This document shows positions 43,807 through 53,130 of a stretch of DNA of 64,000 nucleotides, one piece after another. Each line of letters begins with the position of its first letter. Position 1 is the stretch's first letter. Origin of the DNA: Marinobacter sp. Arc7-DN-1 (GTDB lineage Bacteria > Pseudomonadota > Gammaproteobacteria > Pseudomonadales > Oleiphilaceae); assembly GCF_003441595.1 (NCBI RefSeq), contig NZ_CP031848.1:1426001-1490000 (forward strand), given 5' to 3'. A program made the position numbers and the translations under genes. A model generated the notes under the pieces. The model was not told the DNA's origin. It saw nothing but the letters and a program-made list of their open reading frames with translations, and made no database searches.

Positions 43807-44406
43807 TCACTCGGATTGCTCGTACTTCGGCTTGTACCCCCCGGCATCCACCCGGGGCCGGTCCTCTTCAGCATCTGCGAGTGGCTGTACTTCCTCGAGG
43901 CTGGCCAGGGAGCGCAGTGTCAGTCTCTGGTATTCCTCGGTTCCCTTTTTCTTCCAGGCGATTTCCTTGTCGCTGAGCATCCGCATCACTTTCGCCGGCG
44001 ACCCGACAATCAGTGATCCCGGCTCACAGGTAAACTTTGCCTTCACAAACGCACAGGCTCCGACAATCGAACGGGGCGCTATACGGGCCTCGTCCATCAC
44101 CACCGCATTCATGCCAATCATGGCGTCCTCGCCAACAACACAGCCATGCAGGATCGCGCCGTGCCCGACGTGGCCATTCTTCTCGACGATGGTGTCCATG
44201 CCCGGGAAGGCATGCATTACACAGGTGTCCTGAACGTTCGAACCCTGTTTGAGAATAATCCGGCCGAAATCGGCGCGCAGCGACGCCGCCGGCCCGACAT
44301 AGCAGTCCGGGCCGATCCAGACGTCACCAATCAGCACAGCCGTCGGGTGTACATAGGCAGACGGATGAACGACGGGAACAACGCCTTCTATACTGTAACT
44401 GGGCAT
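43807..44406 (-). CDS. paaY: PaaY thioesterase (gamma-carbonic-anhydrase-like hexapeptide protein)
   Basis: This 199-residue left-handed beta-helix protein is built of hexapeptide repeats (VHPTAVLIGDVWIGPDCYVG onward). It has the zinc-site region RADFGRIILKQGSNVQDTCVMH and HVGHGAILHGC. The C-terminal helix and tail match PaaY, which removes inhibitory CoA thioesters formed during phenylacetate degradation. The start at 44406 has AGGAGAG upstream. It reads away from paaG, sharing a 390-bp regulatory region with it. Confidence 0.88.
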   Translation of the reverse strand: MPSYSIEGVVPVVHPSAYVHPTAVLIGDVWIGPDCYVGPAASLRADFGRIILKQGSNVQDTCVMHAFPGMDTIVEKNGHVGHGAILHGCVVGEDAMIGMNAVVMDEARIAPRSIVGACAFVKAKFTCEPGSLIVGSPAKVMRMLSDKEIAWKKKGTEEYQRLTLRSLASLEEVQPLADAEEDRPRVDAGGYKPKYEQSE

Positions 44407-44489
44407 AACGCTCTCCTGGGCAAAGGTGGGTACCGGAAACAGATCAGGCCTGTACAGGGCCAACAAACATGGGACCCGATACGTTCTTG

Positions 44490-44508
44490 TGATTCGTTTT
44501 CTGTATCA
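44490..44508. promoter_or_regulatory. Candidate PaaX operator in the paaY-paaG region
   Basis: TGATTC-GTTTTCT-GTATCA is a 19-bp near-palindrome inside a slightly longer GTGAT...ATCAC inverted repeat (44489-44509). The same geometry (TGATNN-N7-GTATCA) occurs at 50385-50403 in front of paaA. It lies 84-102 bp upstream of the paaY start. TGATTC arms recall the PaaX boxes described in E. coli and Pseudomonas. Confidence 0.5.
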
Positions 44509-44685
44509 CATTATCGTTTTCCGGAGGGTTTTGCATGCCCTGAGGGGCCTATCCACCACCGAAGATCGGGTGAAAGTCCGGCCCGCACCGTCGCTAAATA
44601 AAATTTATATATGATTTTCAATGACGTAGAAAAGGCACAGCATCCACTAAGACCAAAGCGATACAGAACCTGGCGAGCACAGTCC

Positions 44686-44714
44686 TTGACGAGTATCAAT
44701 TCTAAGATATACTC
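44686..44714 (+). promoter_or_regulatory. Probable sigma-70 promoter and operator of paaGHIJK
   Basis: TTGACG (44686-44691), a 16-bp spacer and TATACT (44708-44713) form a good promoter 83 bp before the paaG start. GAGTAT (44691-44696) and ATACTC (44709-44714) are inverted arms overlapping both boxes, as expected for repressor control. The 16-mer starting at 44686 recurs with one change at 61883 in front of the transporter and paaX genes. Confidence 0.55.
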
Positions 44715-44796
44715 ATTTTCCACAATCGATAGCACCGTACCGGTCCAAGACGCCTTTCACGCTATCCCCAACAACAAACAACAGGACAACAACGCC

Positions 44797-45588
44797 ATGA
44801 CTCAGCCGAGCATTCTTCTTGAAATCGATCAGGGCGTGGCTCTGCTAACCCTGAACCGCCCGGACAACCTGAACAGTTTCAATGTCGAAATGCACGAACG
44901 CATGCGCGATGCCATCAGCACTGTGCGCAAGGATGAGTCTGTCCGGGTGTTGGTTATCACCGGTTCTGGCCGGGGTTTTTGCGCCGGTCAGGATCTTTCA
45001 GACCGCAGCGTATCCCCGGACCAGGAAATGCCGGATCTCGGCGCCTCGCTAGAGAACTACTACAACCCGCTGATGCGCAGCCTGCGGGATCTGCCGATGC
45101 CGGTGCTCTGCGCCGTCAATGGCGTGGCGGCCGGCGCCGGAGCCAACATCGCCCTGGCCTGCGACATCACCCTCGCGGCCCGCTCCGCCAATTTCGTTCA
45201 GGCTTTCTGCAAGCTGGGCCTGGTACCCGACTCGGGCGGTACCTGGATCCTGCCCCGCGTGGCCGGCATGGCCCGGGCCAAGGGTATGGCCCTGCTGGGT
45301 GAGAAGATCAGTGCCGAACAGGCCGAGAACTGGGGCATGATCTGGCGCTGTGTCGATAACGAGCAACTCATGGAAGAGACCATGAAGCTTGCCCGCCATT
45401 TCGCGACCCAGCCGACCAAGGGCCTGGCCCTAATCAAGCGCGCACTGCATGCCAGCGCCAGCAATACCTTTGAAGAGCAGATCAATCTGGAGCGGGACCT
45501 CCAGCGCACAGCCGGGCAGACCGAGGATTACCGCGAAGGCGTTGCCGCCTTCATGGAAAAACGCACGCCGAACTTCAAGGGGAAATAA
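44797..45588 (+). CDS. paaG: 2-(1,2-epoxy-1,2-dihydrophenyl)acetyl-CoA isomerase PaaG
   Basis: This 263-residue crotonase-fold enzyme isomerises the ring epoxide to oxepin-CoA. It follows PaaG closely: LTLNRPDNLNSFNVEMHERM, GSGRGFCAGQDLSDRSV, YNPLMRSLRDLPMPVLCAVNGVAAGAGANIAL-type, FCKLGLVPDSGGTWILPRVAG and the closing TPNFKGK. The start at 44797 (MTQPSILLEID) has AGGA at 44782-44785. The longer in-frame start at 44611 is not protein-like. It is the first gene of paaGHIJK. The related PaaF, usually its neighbour, is missing. Confidence 0.93.
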   Translation: MTQPSILLEIDQGVALLTLNRPDNLNSFNVEMHERMRDAISTVRKDESVRVLVITGSGRGFCAGQDLSDRSVSPDQEMPDLGASLENYYNPLMRSLRDLPMPVLCAVNGVAAGAGANIALACDITLAARSANFVQAFCKLGLVPDSGGTWILPRVAGMARAKGMALLGEKISAEQAENWGMIWRCVDNEQLMEETMKLARHFATQPTKGLALIKRALHASASNTFEEQINLERDLQRTAGQTEDYREGVAAFMEKRTPNFKGK

Positions 45589-45591
45589 GCC

Positions 45592-47112
45592 ATGCCGGCA
45601 CTGGACACCCAAACCAAAGTTGCCGTCATCGGCGCCGGGGCCATGGGCTCCGGTATTGCCCAGGTAGCCGCCCAGGCAGGCCATCATGTTTACCTGCACG
45701 ACCAGAGAGAAGGTGCTGCTGAGGCAGGCCGTGACGGTATTGCCAAACAGCTCCAGCGTCGGGTCGATAAGGGCAAGATGCAGCAGCAGGAGCTGGACGC
45801 CATCATCGGCCGGATCCAGCCGATTGAAAACCTTAGTGAAGCAGCCGATACCGGGCTGGTGATTGAAGCTATCATTGAGGATCTCGAAATCAAACGCCAA
45901 CTGCTGGCTAAGCTGGAAGAACTCTGTGCCGGGGACACGATCCTCGCCACCAACACTTCGTCCATCTCCGTCACCGCCCTCGGCGCCGGAATGAAAAAAC
46001 CCGGGCGCCTGGTGGGTATGCACTTCTTCAATCCAGCACCCCTGATGGCACTGGTAGAAGTAGTGATGGGCCTGGCCACCAGCAAAACCGTCGCTGAGAC
46101 GGTTCACGCCACGGCAAGCGCCTGGGGCAAGAAGCCGGTCTATGCCACCTCAACTCCCGGCTTTATCGTTAACCGTGTTGCCCGTCCGTTTTACGCAGAG
46201 AGCCTGCGCCTGCTGCAGGAACAGGCCACCGATGCCGCAACGCTGGATGCCATCATCCGCGAAGCCGGCCAGTTCCGCATGGGCGCGTTTGAGCTGACCG
46301 ATCTGATCGGCCACGACGTCAATTACGCCGTGACCAATTCTGTGTTCAACTCCTACTATCAGGACCCGCGCTTCCTGCCTTCGCTGATCCAGAAGGAGCT
46401 GGTGGAAGCTGGCCGGCTGGGTCGCAAGAGTGGCCAGGGTTTCTACCCCTACGGCGAAGACGCTCAAAAGCCGGAGCCACAGACAGAGCCGGCCCACCAA
46501 TGCGATGAGACCGTCGTCATTGCCGAAGGCAACCCCGGCGCAGCAGCTCCATTGATCGAGCGCCTCAAAGGCGCTGGCCTGACCGTGATCGAACGCGACG
46601 GCCCGGGCCGGCTTCGCTTCGGCGATGCCGTGCTGGCCCTTACCGATGGCCGGATGGCCACCGAGCGTGCCGCCACCGACGGCATTTCCAACCTTGTACT
46701 GTTTGACCTGGCCTTCGATTACAGCAAGGCCTCCAGGCTTGCCCTGGCTCCGGCCGAACAGGCCTCGGAAGCGGCGGTTTCCTGCGCCTGTGCTTTACTC
46801 CAGAAAGCGGGTATTTCGGTAAGCCGGATCGCTGATCGCCCCGGACTCGTGATCATGCGTACCGTGGCCATGCTGGCCAACGAAGCCGCCGACGCAGCCC
46901 TTCACGGCGTTGCCACGGTCGCCGATATCGATCTGGCCATGAAAGCGGGCCTGAACTACCCCGATGGCCCCCTCAGTTGGAGCGACCGCCTCGGGGCGGG
47001 CCACGTATTTGACGTGCTCACCAACATCCAGAACAGCTACGCAGAAGATCGCTATCGCCCTGCCCTGCTGCTTCGGAAGAATGCATTCGCACAGAAGGGG
47101 TTTTATTCATGA
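45592..47112 (+). CDS. paaH: 3-hydroxyacyl-CoA dehydrogenase PaaH
   Basis: This 506-residue protein oxidises 3-hydroxyadipyl-CoA to 3-oxoadipyl-CoA with NAD+. The N-terminal Rossmann motif is IGAGAMGSGIAQVAAQAGH. The 3-hydroxyacyl-CoA dehydrogenase signature is MHFFNPAPLMALVEVV, with TPGFIVNRVARPFYAES downstream. A second, C-terminal helical domain repeats (LNYPDGPLSWSDRLG), giving the PaaH length of about 500. It starts 3 bp after paaG and overlaps paaI by 4 bp. Confidence 0.95.
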   Translation: MPALDTQTKVAVIGAGAMGSGIAQVAAQAGHHVYLHDQREGAAEAGRDGIAKQLQRRVDKGKMQQQELDAIIGRIQPIENLSEAADTGLVIEAIIEDLEIKRQLLAKLEELCAGDTILATNTSSISVTALGAGMKKPGRLVGMHFFNPAPLMALVEVVMGLATSKTVAETVHATASAWGKKPVYATSTPGFIVNRVARPFYAESLRLLQEQATDAATLDAIIREAGQFRMGAFELTDLIGHDVNYAVTNSVFNSYYQDPRFLPSLIQKELVEAGRLGRKSGQGFYPYGEDAQKPEPQTEPAHQCDETVVIAEGNPGAAAPLIERLKGAGLTVIERDGPGRLRFGDAVLALTDGRMATERAATDGISNLVLFDLAFDYSKASRLALAPAEQASEAAVSCACALLQKAGISVSRIADRPGLVIMRTVAMLANEAADAALHGVATVADIDLAMKAGLNYPDGPLSWSDRLGAGHVFDVLTNIQNSYAEDRYRPALLLRKNAFAQKGFYS

Positions 47113-47555
47113 GCGAGATGAACCCACAAACACTCGCCGAGGAATGCGCAAAAGCCATGTTCGCGCGGGATCAAGCCAGCCAGAAGCTGGGCATGAACAT
47201 TGAGTCCGTTGCCCCGGGCAAGGCGGTACTGACCATGACCATAACCGGCGACATGATCCAGGGCCACGGTTCCTGCCACGGCGGCTATCTGTTCACCCTG
47301 GCCGACTCCGCTTTTGCTTTCGCCTGCAACAGCTATGACCGGGCCACCGTCGCCTCCAGTTGCAGCATTGATTACATGTCCGGCGCCAAAGAAGGCGACC
47401 GGCTGACCGCCACCGCCGAAGAGCAGGCCCGCGGCGGCCGCACCGGCGTTTACGACATCACATTAACCAACCAGGACGGCCGCAAGGTTGCCCTGTTCCG
47501 GGGCCGCTCCTACGAGGTTCGTGGCACCGTACGCAATTCGGAGGATAATTTATGA
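47109..47555 (+). CDS. paaI: Hydroxyphenylacetyl-CoA thioesterase PaaI
   Basis: This 148-residue hotdog-fold thioesterase removes dead-end aryl-CoA esters. PaaI features are [15 protein letters not shown] near the start, [23 protein letters not shown] (the HGG...AD motif) and [15 protein letters not shown]. It overlaps both neighbours by 4 bp, consistent with tight operon coupling. Confidence 0.94.
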   Translation: MSEMNPQTLAEECAKAMFARDQASQKLGMNIESVAPGKAVLTMTITGDMIQGHGSCHGGYLFTLADSAFAFACNSYDRATVASSCSIDYMSGAKEGDRLTATAEEQARGGRTGVYDITLTNQDGRKVALFRGRSYEVRGTVRNSEDNL

Positions 47556-48799
47556 ACGCGGACAATCTTCTCAAAGAGGCCTATATCGTCGATGCCATCC
47601 GTACCCCCATCGGTCGCTACGGCGGTGCGCTCTCCGCCGTGCGCGCAGATGACCTGGGCGCCATCCCCATCAAGGCGCTGACCGAGCGCCATCCGGATAT
47701 GGACTGGTCTAAAATTGACGATGTGCTCTATGGCTGCGCCAACCAGGCCGGCGAAGACAACCGGGACGTGGCCCGCATGTCGTTGCTTCTGGCTGGTCTG
47801 CCAGTGGATGTACCGGGCAGCACCATCAACCGCCTGTGCGGCTCCGGCATGGATGCGGTCGGCAGTGCCGCCCGGGCAATCCGCACCGGCGAAACTCAAC
47901 TGATGATTGCCGGCGGTGTGGAGTCCATGTCACGGGCTCCGTTTGTGATGGGCAAGGCCGAGTCCGCATTCAGCCGCAAGGCGGAGATTTTCGACACCAC
48001 CATCGGCTGGCGCTTTGTAAATCCGGTGCTGAAAAAGCAGTACGGAATTGATTCCATGCCGGAAACAGCCGAGAACGTGGCGGCCGATTTCGGCATTTCC
48101 CGGGAAGACCAGGACGCCTTCGCCGTGCGCAGCCAGCAGCGCACGGCCGCTGCCCAGAAAAACGGACGGCTGGCCGCCGAAATAACGCCGGTGACCATCC
48201 CCCGTCGCAAGCAGGACCCGCTGGTAGTGGATACCGACGAGCACCCCCGGGAAACCAGCCTTGAAAAGCTGGCCACGCTGCCGACGCCCTTCCGTGACAA
48301 CGGCACCGTGACCGCCGGCAATGCCTCCGGTGTGAATGACGGCGCCTGCGCACTGCTGCTGGCCGGAGCCAATGCCCTCAGGCAATACAACCTCAAACCC
48401 CGCGCCCGGATTGTTGCCATGGCAACCGCTGGCGTGGAGCCCCGGATCATGGGCTTTGGTCCTGCGCCGGCCAGTCGTAAAGTCCTGGCCACGGCCGGCC
48501 TGGAACTGGCCGATATGGACGTGATCGAACTGAACGAGGCCTTCGCCGCCCAGGCCCTTGCCGTCACGCGTGATCTCGGGCTGCCGGACGACGCCGAGCA
48601 TGTAAACCCGAACGGGGGTGCCATCGCCCTGGGCCACCCCCTGGGCATGAGCGGTGCACGGCTGGTCACTACCGCCCTGAACGAACTTGAGCGCCGCCAC
48701 GCGGCAGGCCAGAAAGCCCGTTACGCCCTCTGCACCATGTGCATCGGGGTCGGCCAGGGTATCGCACTGATCATTGAGCGGACGGACGCGGTGGCCTGA
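47552..48799 (+). CDS. paaJ: 3-oxoadipyl-CoA/3-oxo-5,6-dehydrosuberyl-CoA thiolase PaaJ
   Basis: This 415-residue thiolase performs two thiolytic steps in the pathway. It has the acyl-binding cysteine in [12 protein letters not shown], the [19 protein letters not shown] histidine region and the second cysteine in [32 protein letters not shown] at the start is typical of the PaaJ/PcaF group. PcaF of the beta-ketoadipate pathway is nearly identical in architecture, so context decides the name. Confidence 0.94.
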   Translation: MNADNLLKEAYIVDAIRTPIGRYGGALSAVRADDLGAIPIKALTERHPDMDWSKIDDVLYGCANQAGEDNRDVARMSLLLAGLPVDVPGSTINRLCGSGMDAVGSAARAIRTGETQLMIAGGVESMSRAPFVMGKAESAFSRKAEIFDTTIGWRFVNPVLKKQYGIDSMPETAENVAADFGISREDQDAFAVRSQQRTAAAQKNGRLAAEITPVTIPRRKQDPLVVDTDEHPRETSLEKLATLPTPFRDNGTVTAGNASGVNDGACALLLAGANALRQYNLKPRARIVAMATAGVEPRIMGFGPAPASRKVLATAGLELADMDVIELNEAFAAQALAVTRDLGLPDDAEHVNPNGGAIALGHPLGMSGARLVTTALNELERRHAAGQKARYALCTMCIGVGQGIALIIERTDAVA

Positions 48800-48853
48800 C
48801 GCCACCGCCCGGACCGGAACGACCATCTTACAAGAACAACGCAGGACAGAATC

Positions 48854-50164
48854 ATGAGCTTACCATTACAAAAACTTGGCAAACTTGACCGCATGGAGAC
48901 GGCCAGCATTGACGAGCTCCGCCATGAACAGCTTCAGCGGCTGCGCTGGAGCCTGGTCCATGCGTATACCAATGTGCCCTTCTATCGCAAAGCCTTTGAC
49001 GATCTCGGTCTCAAGCCGATGGACATCAACTCTCTGGATGACCTGGCCAGGATACCGTTCACCACCAAAGCGGACCTGCGCGATAACTACCCGTTCGGCA
49101 TGTTTGCCACACCCCTGTCCGACGTGGTCCGGGTCCATGCCTCCAGCGGCACCACGGGCAAGCCGACCGTGGTCGGTTACACCCAGAGCGATATCAATAC
49201 CTGGGCCGACATTGTGGCACGGTCTATTCGGGCCGGTGGCGGCTCCCGTGGCGACAAGGTCCATGTTGCCTACGGCTACGGCCTGTTCACAGGCGGCCTT
49301 GGTGCCCACTACGGTGCCGAGCGGCTTGGCTGTACCGTAATCCCCATGTCCGGTGGCCAGACCGAGAAGCAGGTCCAGCTGATCAAGGATTTCGAGCCTG
49401 ACATCATCATGGTCACGCCGTCCTACATGCTGAACATCGCCGACGAGATGGAGCGGCAGGGCATTGACCCGCACAAACTGCCACTGCGCCTCGGTATCTT
49501 CGGTGCCGAGCCCTGGACCAACGCCATGCGTACCGAGATCGAGGAGCGCCTTGGTATCCAGGCCCTGGATATTTATGGCCTGTCCGAAGTTATGGGCCCC
49601 GGCGTGGGCATGGAGTGCATTGAGACCAAAGACGGTCCCACCATCTGGGAAGATCATTTCTATCCCGAAATCATCAATCCCGACACCGGTGAAGTACTGC
49701 CCGACGGCGAATACGGTGAGCTGGTGTTCACCTCGCTGACCAAGGTGGCCCTGCCGATTCTGCGTTACCGCACCCGGGACCTTACCCGCCTGTTGCCGGG
49801 CACCGCACGACCCATGCGCCGGATCGACAAGATTACCGGTCGCAGCGATGACATGCTGATTATCCGTGGTGTGAACGTGTTCCCGAGCCAGATTGAGGAA
49901 CAGGTTCTGAAATGCGAGGCGCTGGCCCCGCACTACGAGATCGAGGTTTACAGGGAAGGCAATCTGGACTGCGTGGATATCCGGGCCGAGCTGAAACCAG
50001 ACACGACCGACAACGCGGAAAGCCGTGCCGCGGCGGCCAAGGAACTGGCCCACCACATCAAGTCCTACATTGGCATCAGCACCCGGGTCGAGGTGGTTGA
50101 AACCAACCGCCTGGCCCGTTCGGAAGGCAAGGCCAGGCACGTGTTTGACCGTCGAAACACCTAA
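48854..50164 (+). CDS. paaK: Phenylacetate-CoA ligase PaaK
   Basis: This 436-residue AMP-forming ligase makes phenylacetyl-CoA, the first step. Motifs are HASSGTTGKPTVVGYT (ATP loop), YGYGLFTGGLGAHYGAERLG, IYGLSEVMGPGVGMEC and the hinge region DKITGRSDDMLIIRGVNVFPSQIE. It is the last gene of paaGHIJK, 54 bp after paaJ. A GGCAGGGG/CCCCTGCC inverted repeat (50177-50217) follows its stop codon, without a T-run. Confidence 0.95.
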   Translation: MSLPLQKLGKLDRMETASIDELRHEQLQRLRWSLVHAYTNVPFYRKAFDDLGLKPMDINSLDDLARIPFTTKADLRDNYPFGMFATPLSDVVRVHASSGTTGKPTVVGYTQSDINTWADIVARSIRAGGGSRGDKVHVAYGYGLFTGGLGAHYGAERLGCTVIPMSGGQTEKQVQLIKDFEPDIIMVTPSYMLNIADEMERQGIDPHKLPLRLGIFGAEPWTNAMRTEIEERLGIQALDIYGLSEVMGPGVGMECIETKDGPTIWEDHFYPEIINPDTGEVLPDGEYGELVFTSLTKVALPILRYRTRDLTRLLPGTARPMRRIDKITGRSDDMLIIRGVNVFPSQIEEQVLKCEALAPHYEIEVYREGNLDCVDIRAELKPDTTDNAESRAAAAKELAHHIKSYIGISTRVEVVETNRLARSEGKARHVFDRRNT

Positions 50165-50383
50165 GTTTGCATGACCGGCAGGGGTCAGTCCACAGCCACT
50201 GCGGCTGCCCCCCTGCCGCCTGCCCCCAACGGCCGCGCACCCGCAGCCATCGATTTAATTTTACTTCTCCACTGCCGAGCTCAATAGTATTTACTCACGT
50301 ATCACGTTTTTTATCATTAAAATCAACACTATAAGCGTCATCAAAGAACCTTTCATATATAACATGACACGCAACGACAATTC

Positions 50384-50411
50384 TTGATATTTATTCAGTA
50401 TCATATAATAT
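50384..50411 (+). promoter_or_regulatory. Probable promoter and PaaX-like operator of paaABCDE
   Basis: TTGATA (50384-50389), a 16-bp spacer and TAATAT (50406-50411) form a promoter 84 bp before paaA. Inside it TGATAT-TTATTCA-GTATCA (50385-50403) is a 19-bp near-palindrome with the same layout as 44490-44508. The 331-bp gap between paaK and paaA is otherwise AT-rich, with no gene seen. Confidence 0.55.
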
Positions 50412-50495
50412 GAAGTCAATGGCCTTCAGTCGTTCCTGAGGGCATCGCTGTTCACGGATAACAGAACAACAAGCCCGATCCGGAGGTATTTGTTT

Positions 50496-51488
50496 ATGTA
50501 CGCCCAGCTCGTTGAAACCGGCGCCAAGCGCCTGAAGACCCTGGAAGAGATGTCGCCTGAAGAGCGCGAGTTTCAGGAAAAGGTCGACGCCGAAATCAAG
50601 ATCGAACCCAAGAACTGGATGCCTGAAGGCTACCGGAAGACGCTGGTTCGTCAGATTTCCCAGCACGCCCACTCCGAAGTGGTCGGCATGCTGCCCGAAG
50701 GTAATTGGGTTACCCGGGCCCCCACCCTGAAGCGCAAGCTCCAGCTGATGGCCAAGATCCAGGATGAAGCAGGCCACGGCCTGTACCTCTACAGTGCCAT
50801 GGAAACCCTCGGTGCAGACCGCGATGAAGAGATCGAGAAACTGCATCAGGGCAAGGCCAAGTATTCCAGTATCTTCAACTACCCGACCCTGAACTGGGCC
50901 GATATGGGTGCGGTTGGCTGGCTGGTGGATGGCGCTGCGATCGTCAATCAGGTTGTGCTTCAGCGTACTTCCTATGGCCCCTACTCCCGCGCCATGGTCC
51001 GGATCTGTAAGGAAGAGAGCTTCCACCAGCGTCAGGGCTACCAGATCCTGCTGGACATGATGCGCGAAGGCACCGAAGAGCAGAAAGCCATGGTGCAGGA
51101 CGCGATCAACCGTCTGTGGTGGCCGGCGCTGATGATGTTCGGCCCGCACGATGACGAGTCTCCGAACTCCCAGCAGTCCATGGCCTGGAAGATCAAGCGC
51201 AAGAGCAACGATGAACTGCGCCAGATGTTCATTGACCAGACGATTCCGCAGCTCGAGTTCCTGGGTTGCACCGCGCCGGATCCGGACCTGAAGTGGAACG
51301 AAGAAACCGGCCACTACGATTTCGGTGAAATCAACTGGCAGGAATTCTACGACGTTCTCAAGGGCAACGGCCCCTGCAACCGCGAGCGCATCAACACTCG
51401 CAAGAAAGCAATTGACGAAGGCGCCTGGGTCCGTGAAGCGGCCGTCGCCTATGCCGAAAAACAAAAACAGCGCGCACAAGCCGCTTGA
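50496..51488 (+). CDS. paaA: 1,2-phenylacetyl-CoA epoxidase catalytic subunit PaaA
   Basis: This 330-residue diiron protein is the catalytic subunit of the PaaABCE monooxygenase that epoxidises phenylacetyl-CoA with O2. Ferritin-like metal ligands lie in [20 protein letters not shown] (E..H) and [16 protein letters not shown] (E..H), with the PaaA-specific GPHDDESPN segment later. The ATG at 50496 has GGAGG (50482-50486) at good spacing. A TTG at 50490 is too close to that site. Confidence 0.96.
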   Translation: MYAQLVETGAKRLKTLEEMSPEEREFQEKVDAEIKIEPKNWMPEGYRKTLVRQISQHAHSEVVGMLPEGNWVTRAPTLKRKLQLMAKIQDEAGHGLYLYSAMETLGADRDEEIEKLHQGKAKYSSIFNYPTLNWADMGAVGWLVDGAAIVNQVVLQRTSYGPYSRAMVRICKEESFHQRQGYQILLDMMREGTEEQKAMVQDAINRLWWPALMMFGPHDDESPNSQQSMAWKIKRKSNDELRQMFIDQTIPQLEFLGCTAPDPDLKWNEETGHYDFGEINWQEFYDVLKGNGPCNRERINTRKKAIDEGAWVREAAVAYAEKQKQRAQAA

Positions 51489-51505
51489 TACCGGAGGAAT
51501 ACAAC

Positions 51506-51787
51506 ATGTCTGAATGGCGCCTTTACGAAGTCTTTGTGCGGTCCAAGCACGGCCTGAACCACAAACACGTGGGCAGCGTGCATGCCGCAGACGCCGAGAT
51601 GGCCATGGAAAACGCCCGTGACCTGTACACACGCCGAAACGAAGGCGTAAGCATCTGGGTGGTTCCCTCCGACACCATCACGGCCTCCGCGTCCGACGAA
51701 AAGGAAGTGCTTTTCGACCCGTCGGAAGACAAGGTTTACCGGCACGCTTCTTTCTACAAGCTGCCCGATGAAGTCGGACACATGTAA
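51506..51787 (+). CDS. paaB: 1,2-phenylacetyl-CoA epoxidase subunit PaaB
   Basis: This 93-residue protein opens with MSEWRLYEVFVRSKHGLNHKHVGS, the PaaB hallmark, and has ENARDLYTRRNEGVSIWVVPS. PaaB bridges the PaaAC heterotetramers in the complex. The start at 51506 has GGAGG upstream. It sits between paaA (17 bp) and paaC (12 bp). Confidence 0.96.
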   Translation: MSEWRLYEVFVRSKHGLNHKHVGSVHAADAEMAMENARDLYTRRNEGVSIWVVPSDTITASASDEKEVLFDPSEDKVYRHASFYKLPDEVGHM

Positions 51788-51799
51788 GGAGCGGTACCA

Positions 51800-52564
51800 A
51801 TGACACAAGCAGAAGCATTAAAGGAATACCTGCTGCGCCTGGCAGATTCCGACATGATCCTGAGCCAGCGCCTGTGCGAACTGTGCGGCAAGGCCCCGGC
51901 GCTTGAGGAAGAGATGGCACTGATGAACGTCGCCCTCGACCTGGTGGGCCAGGCCCGCAACTGGTACGAGTACGCCGCCGAGCTGATTGACGATGGCCGG
52001 GATGCTGACAAGCTGGCATTCCGCCGCGATGCCCACGATTACCGCAACCTGCTGCTCACCGAGCAGCCCAATGAGGATTATGCGGTCACCATGGGTCGGC
52101 AGTTCTTCTTTGACGTGTGGCACTACTTCACACTCAAGAGCCTGACCGAATCCAGCGATGAGCGCATCGCCGGGATCGCCGCCAAAGCCCTGAAAGAAGC
52201 CACCTATCACCTGCGCCGGTCATCGGAGTGGGTCAAGCGTCTGGGCGATGGCACCGAGGAAAGCCACCGTCGCATGCAGGATGCCGTGGATATCCTCTGG
52301 CGCTTTACCGGCGAACTGATTACCCCGGACGACACTGATCGTGTCATGGCCGAGGCGGGCATTGGCCCGGACCCTGACCAGTTGGCCAAAGACTGGCGCG
52401 GAATGGCTAACGAAGTGCTCATCCAGGCGACCCTGACGCCGGGCACGGAAGACGCCTGGATGTACATGGGCGGCAAGCACGGCGAGCACACCGAACACCT
52501 CGGTTTCATCCTGGCAGAAATGCAATTCCTGCAGAGGGCCTATCCCGATGCCACCACATGGTGA
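51800..52564 (+). CDS. paaC: 1,2-phenylacetyl-CoA epoxidase structural subunit PaaC
   Basis: This 254-residue ferritin-like protein forms the heterodimer with PaaA but does not itself bind the catalytic iron. PaaC features are LADSDMILSQRLCELCGKAPALEEEMAL-type, NVALDLVGQARNWYEYAA, NEDYAVTMGRQFFFDVW and HLGFILAEMQFLQRAYP. It overlaps paaD by 17 bp. Confidence 0.95.
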   Translation: MTQAEALKEYLLRLADSDMILSQRLCELCGKAPALEEEMALMNVALDLVGQARNWYEYAAELIDDGRDADKLAFRRDAHDYRNLLLTEQPNEDYAVTMGRQFFFDVWHYFTLKSLTESSDERIAGIAAKALKEATYHLRRSSEWVKRLGDGTEESHRRMQDAVDILWRFTGELITPDDTDRVMAEAGIGPDPDQLAKDWRGMANEVLIQATLTPGTEDAWMYMGGKHGEHTEHLGFILAEMQFLQRAYPDATTW

Positions 52565-53117
52565 TACAGACAGCCGGTCAGCCGTCGATATCCTGATTGC
52601 CAGTGATCGGGTGCCGGCAAACGCCCGCCCCGATCTGCTGACAGAGGATGACATCTGGGCACTTCTCGAGGAGGTCAAAGACCCCGAAGTGCCGGCAGTC
52701 AGCGTCGTGGAACTCGGTATTATTCGTGCCATCCGCTGGGACGGCAACGAATTATCCGTTGATGTAACCCCGACCTACTCCGGCTGCCCGGCCACCGAGT
52801 TGATTGAGGAACTGATCACTGAAGCCCTGCGCGCCGCGGGCTTCCGGGATCCGAAAATCAACCAGGTGCTGACCCCTGCCTGGACCACCGACTGGATCAC
52901 AGACGAAGGCAAAGAGAAGCTTCGGGCATTCGGAATCGCACCGCCCGAGGGCAGCTCCAGCAAGATGAGCCTGCTCGGGGAACCGGAGGTCATTGCCTGC
53001 CCCCACTGTGGCAGCAAGGACACCGAGCGGGTCAGCGAATTCGGATCCACCGCCTGCAAAGCCCTTTACCGTTGCAAGGAATGCCTCGAGCCCTTCGACT
53101 ATTTCAAATGCATCTAG
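52548..53117 (+). CDS. paaD: PaaD, iron-sulfur maturation-type protein of the epoxidase
   Basis: This 189-residue protein combines a DUF59/MIP18-like domain (about 30-125: WALLEEVKDPEVPAVSVVELG, VTPTYSGCPATELIEE) with a C-terminal cysteine-rich zinc-ribbon-like tail (CPHCGSKDTERVSEFGST, then CKECLEPFDYFKCI). PaaD is needed for assembly of the epoxidase, probably of its iron-sulfur reductase. The start is inside the paaC end. Confidence 0.94.
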   Translation: MPPHGDTDSRSAVDILIASDRVPANARPDLLTEDDIWALLEEVKDPEVPAVSVVELGIIRAIRWDGNELSVDVTPTYSGCPATELIEELITEALRAAGFRDPKINQVLTPAWTTDWITDEGKEKLRAFGIAPPEGSSSKMSLLGEPEVIACPHCGSKDTERVSEFGSTACKALYRCKECLEPFDYFKCI

Positions 53118-53130
53118 AGCCGATACGATC

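Noticed and set aside
48866..50140. Open frame of 424 codons on the minus strand across paaK
   Set aside because: It mirrors the paaK coding sequence and has no homologous features. PaaK is certain.
50177..50217. GGCAGGGG/CCCCTGCC inverted repeat after paaK as a firm terminator
   Set aside because: The arms are only 8 bp with a 25-base loop and no T-run, too weak to list as a separate terminator.
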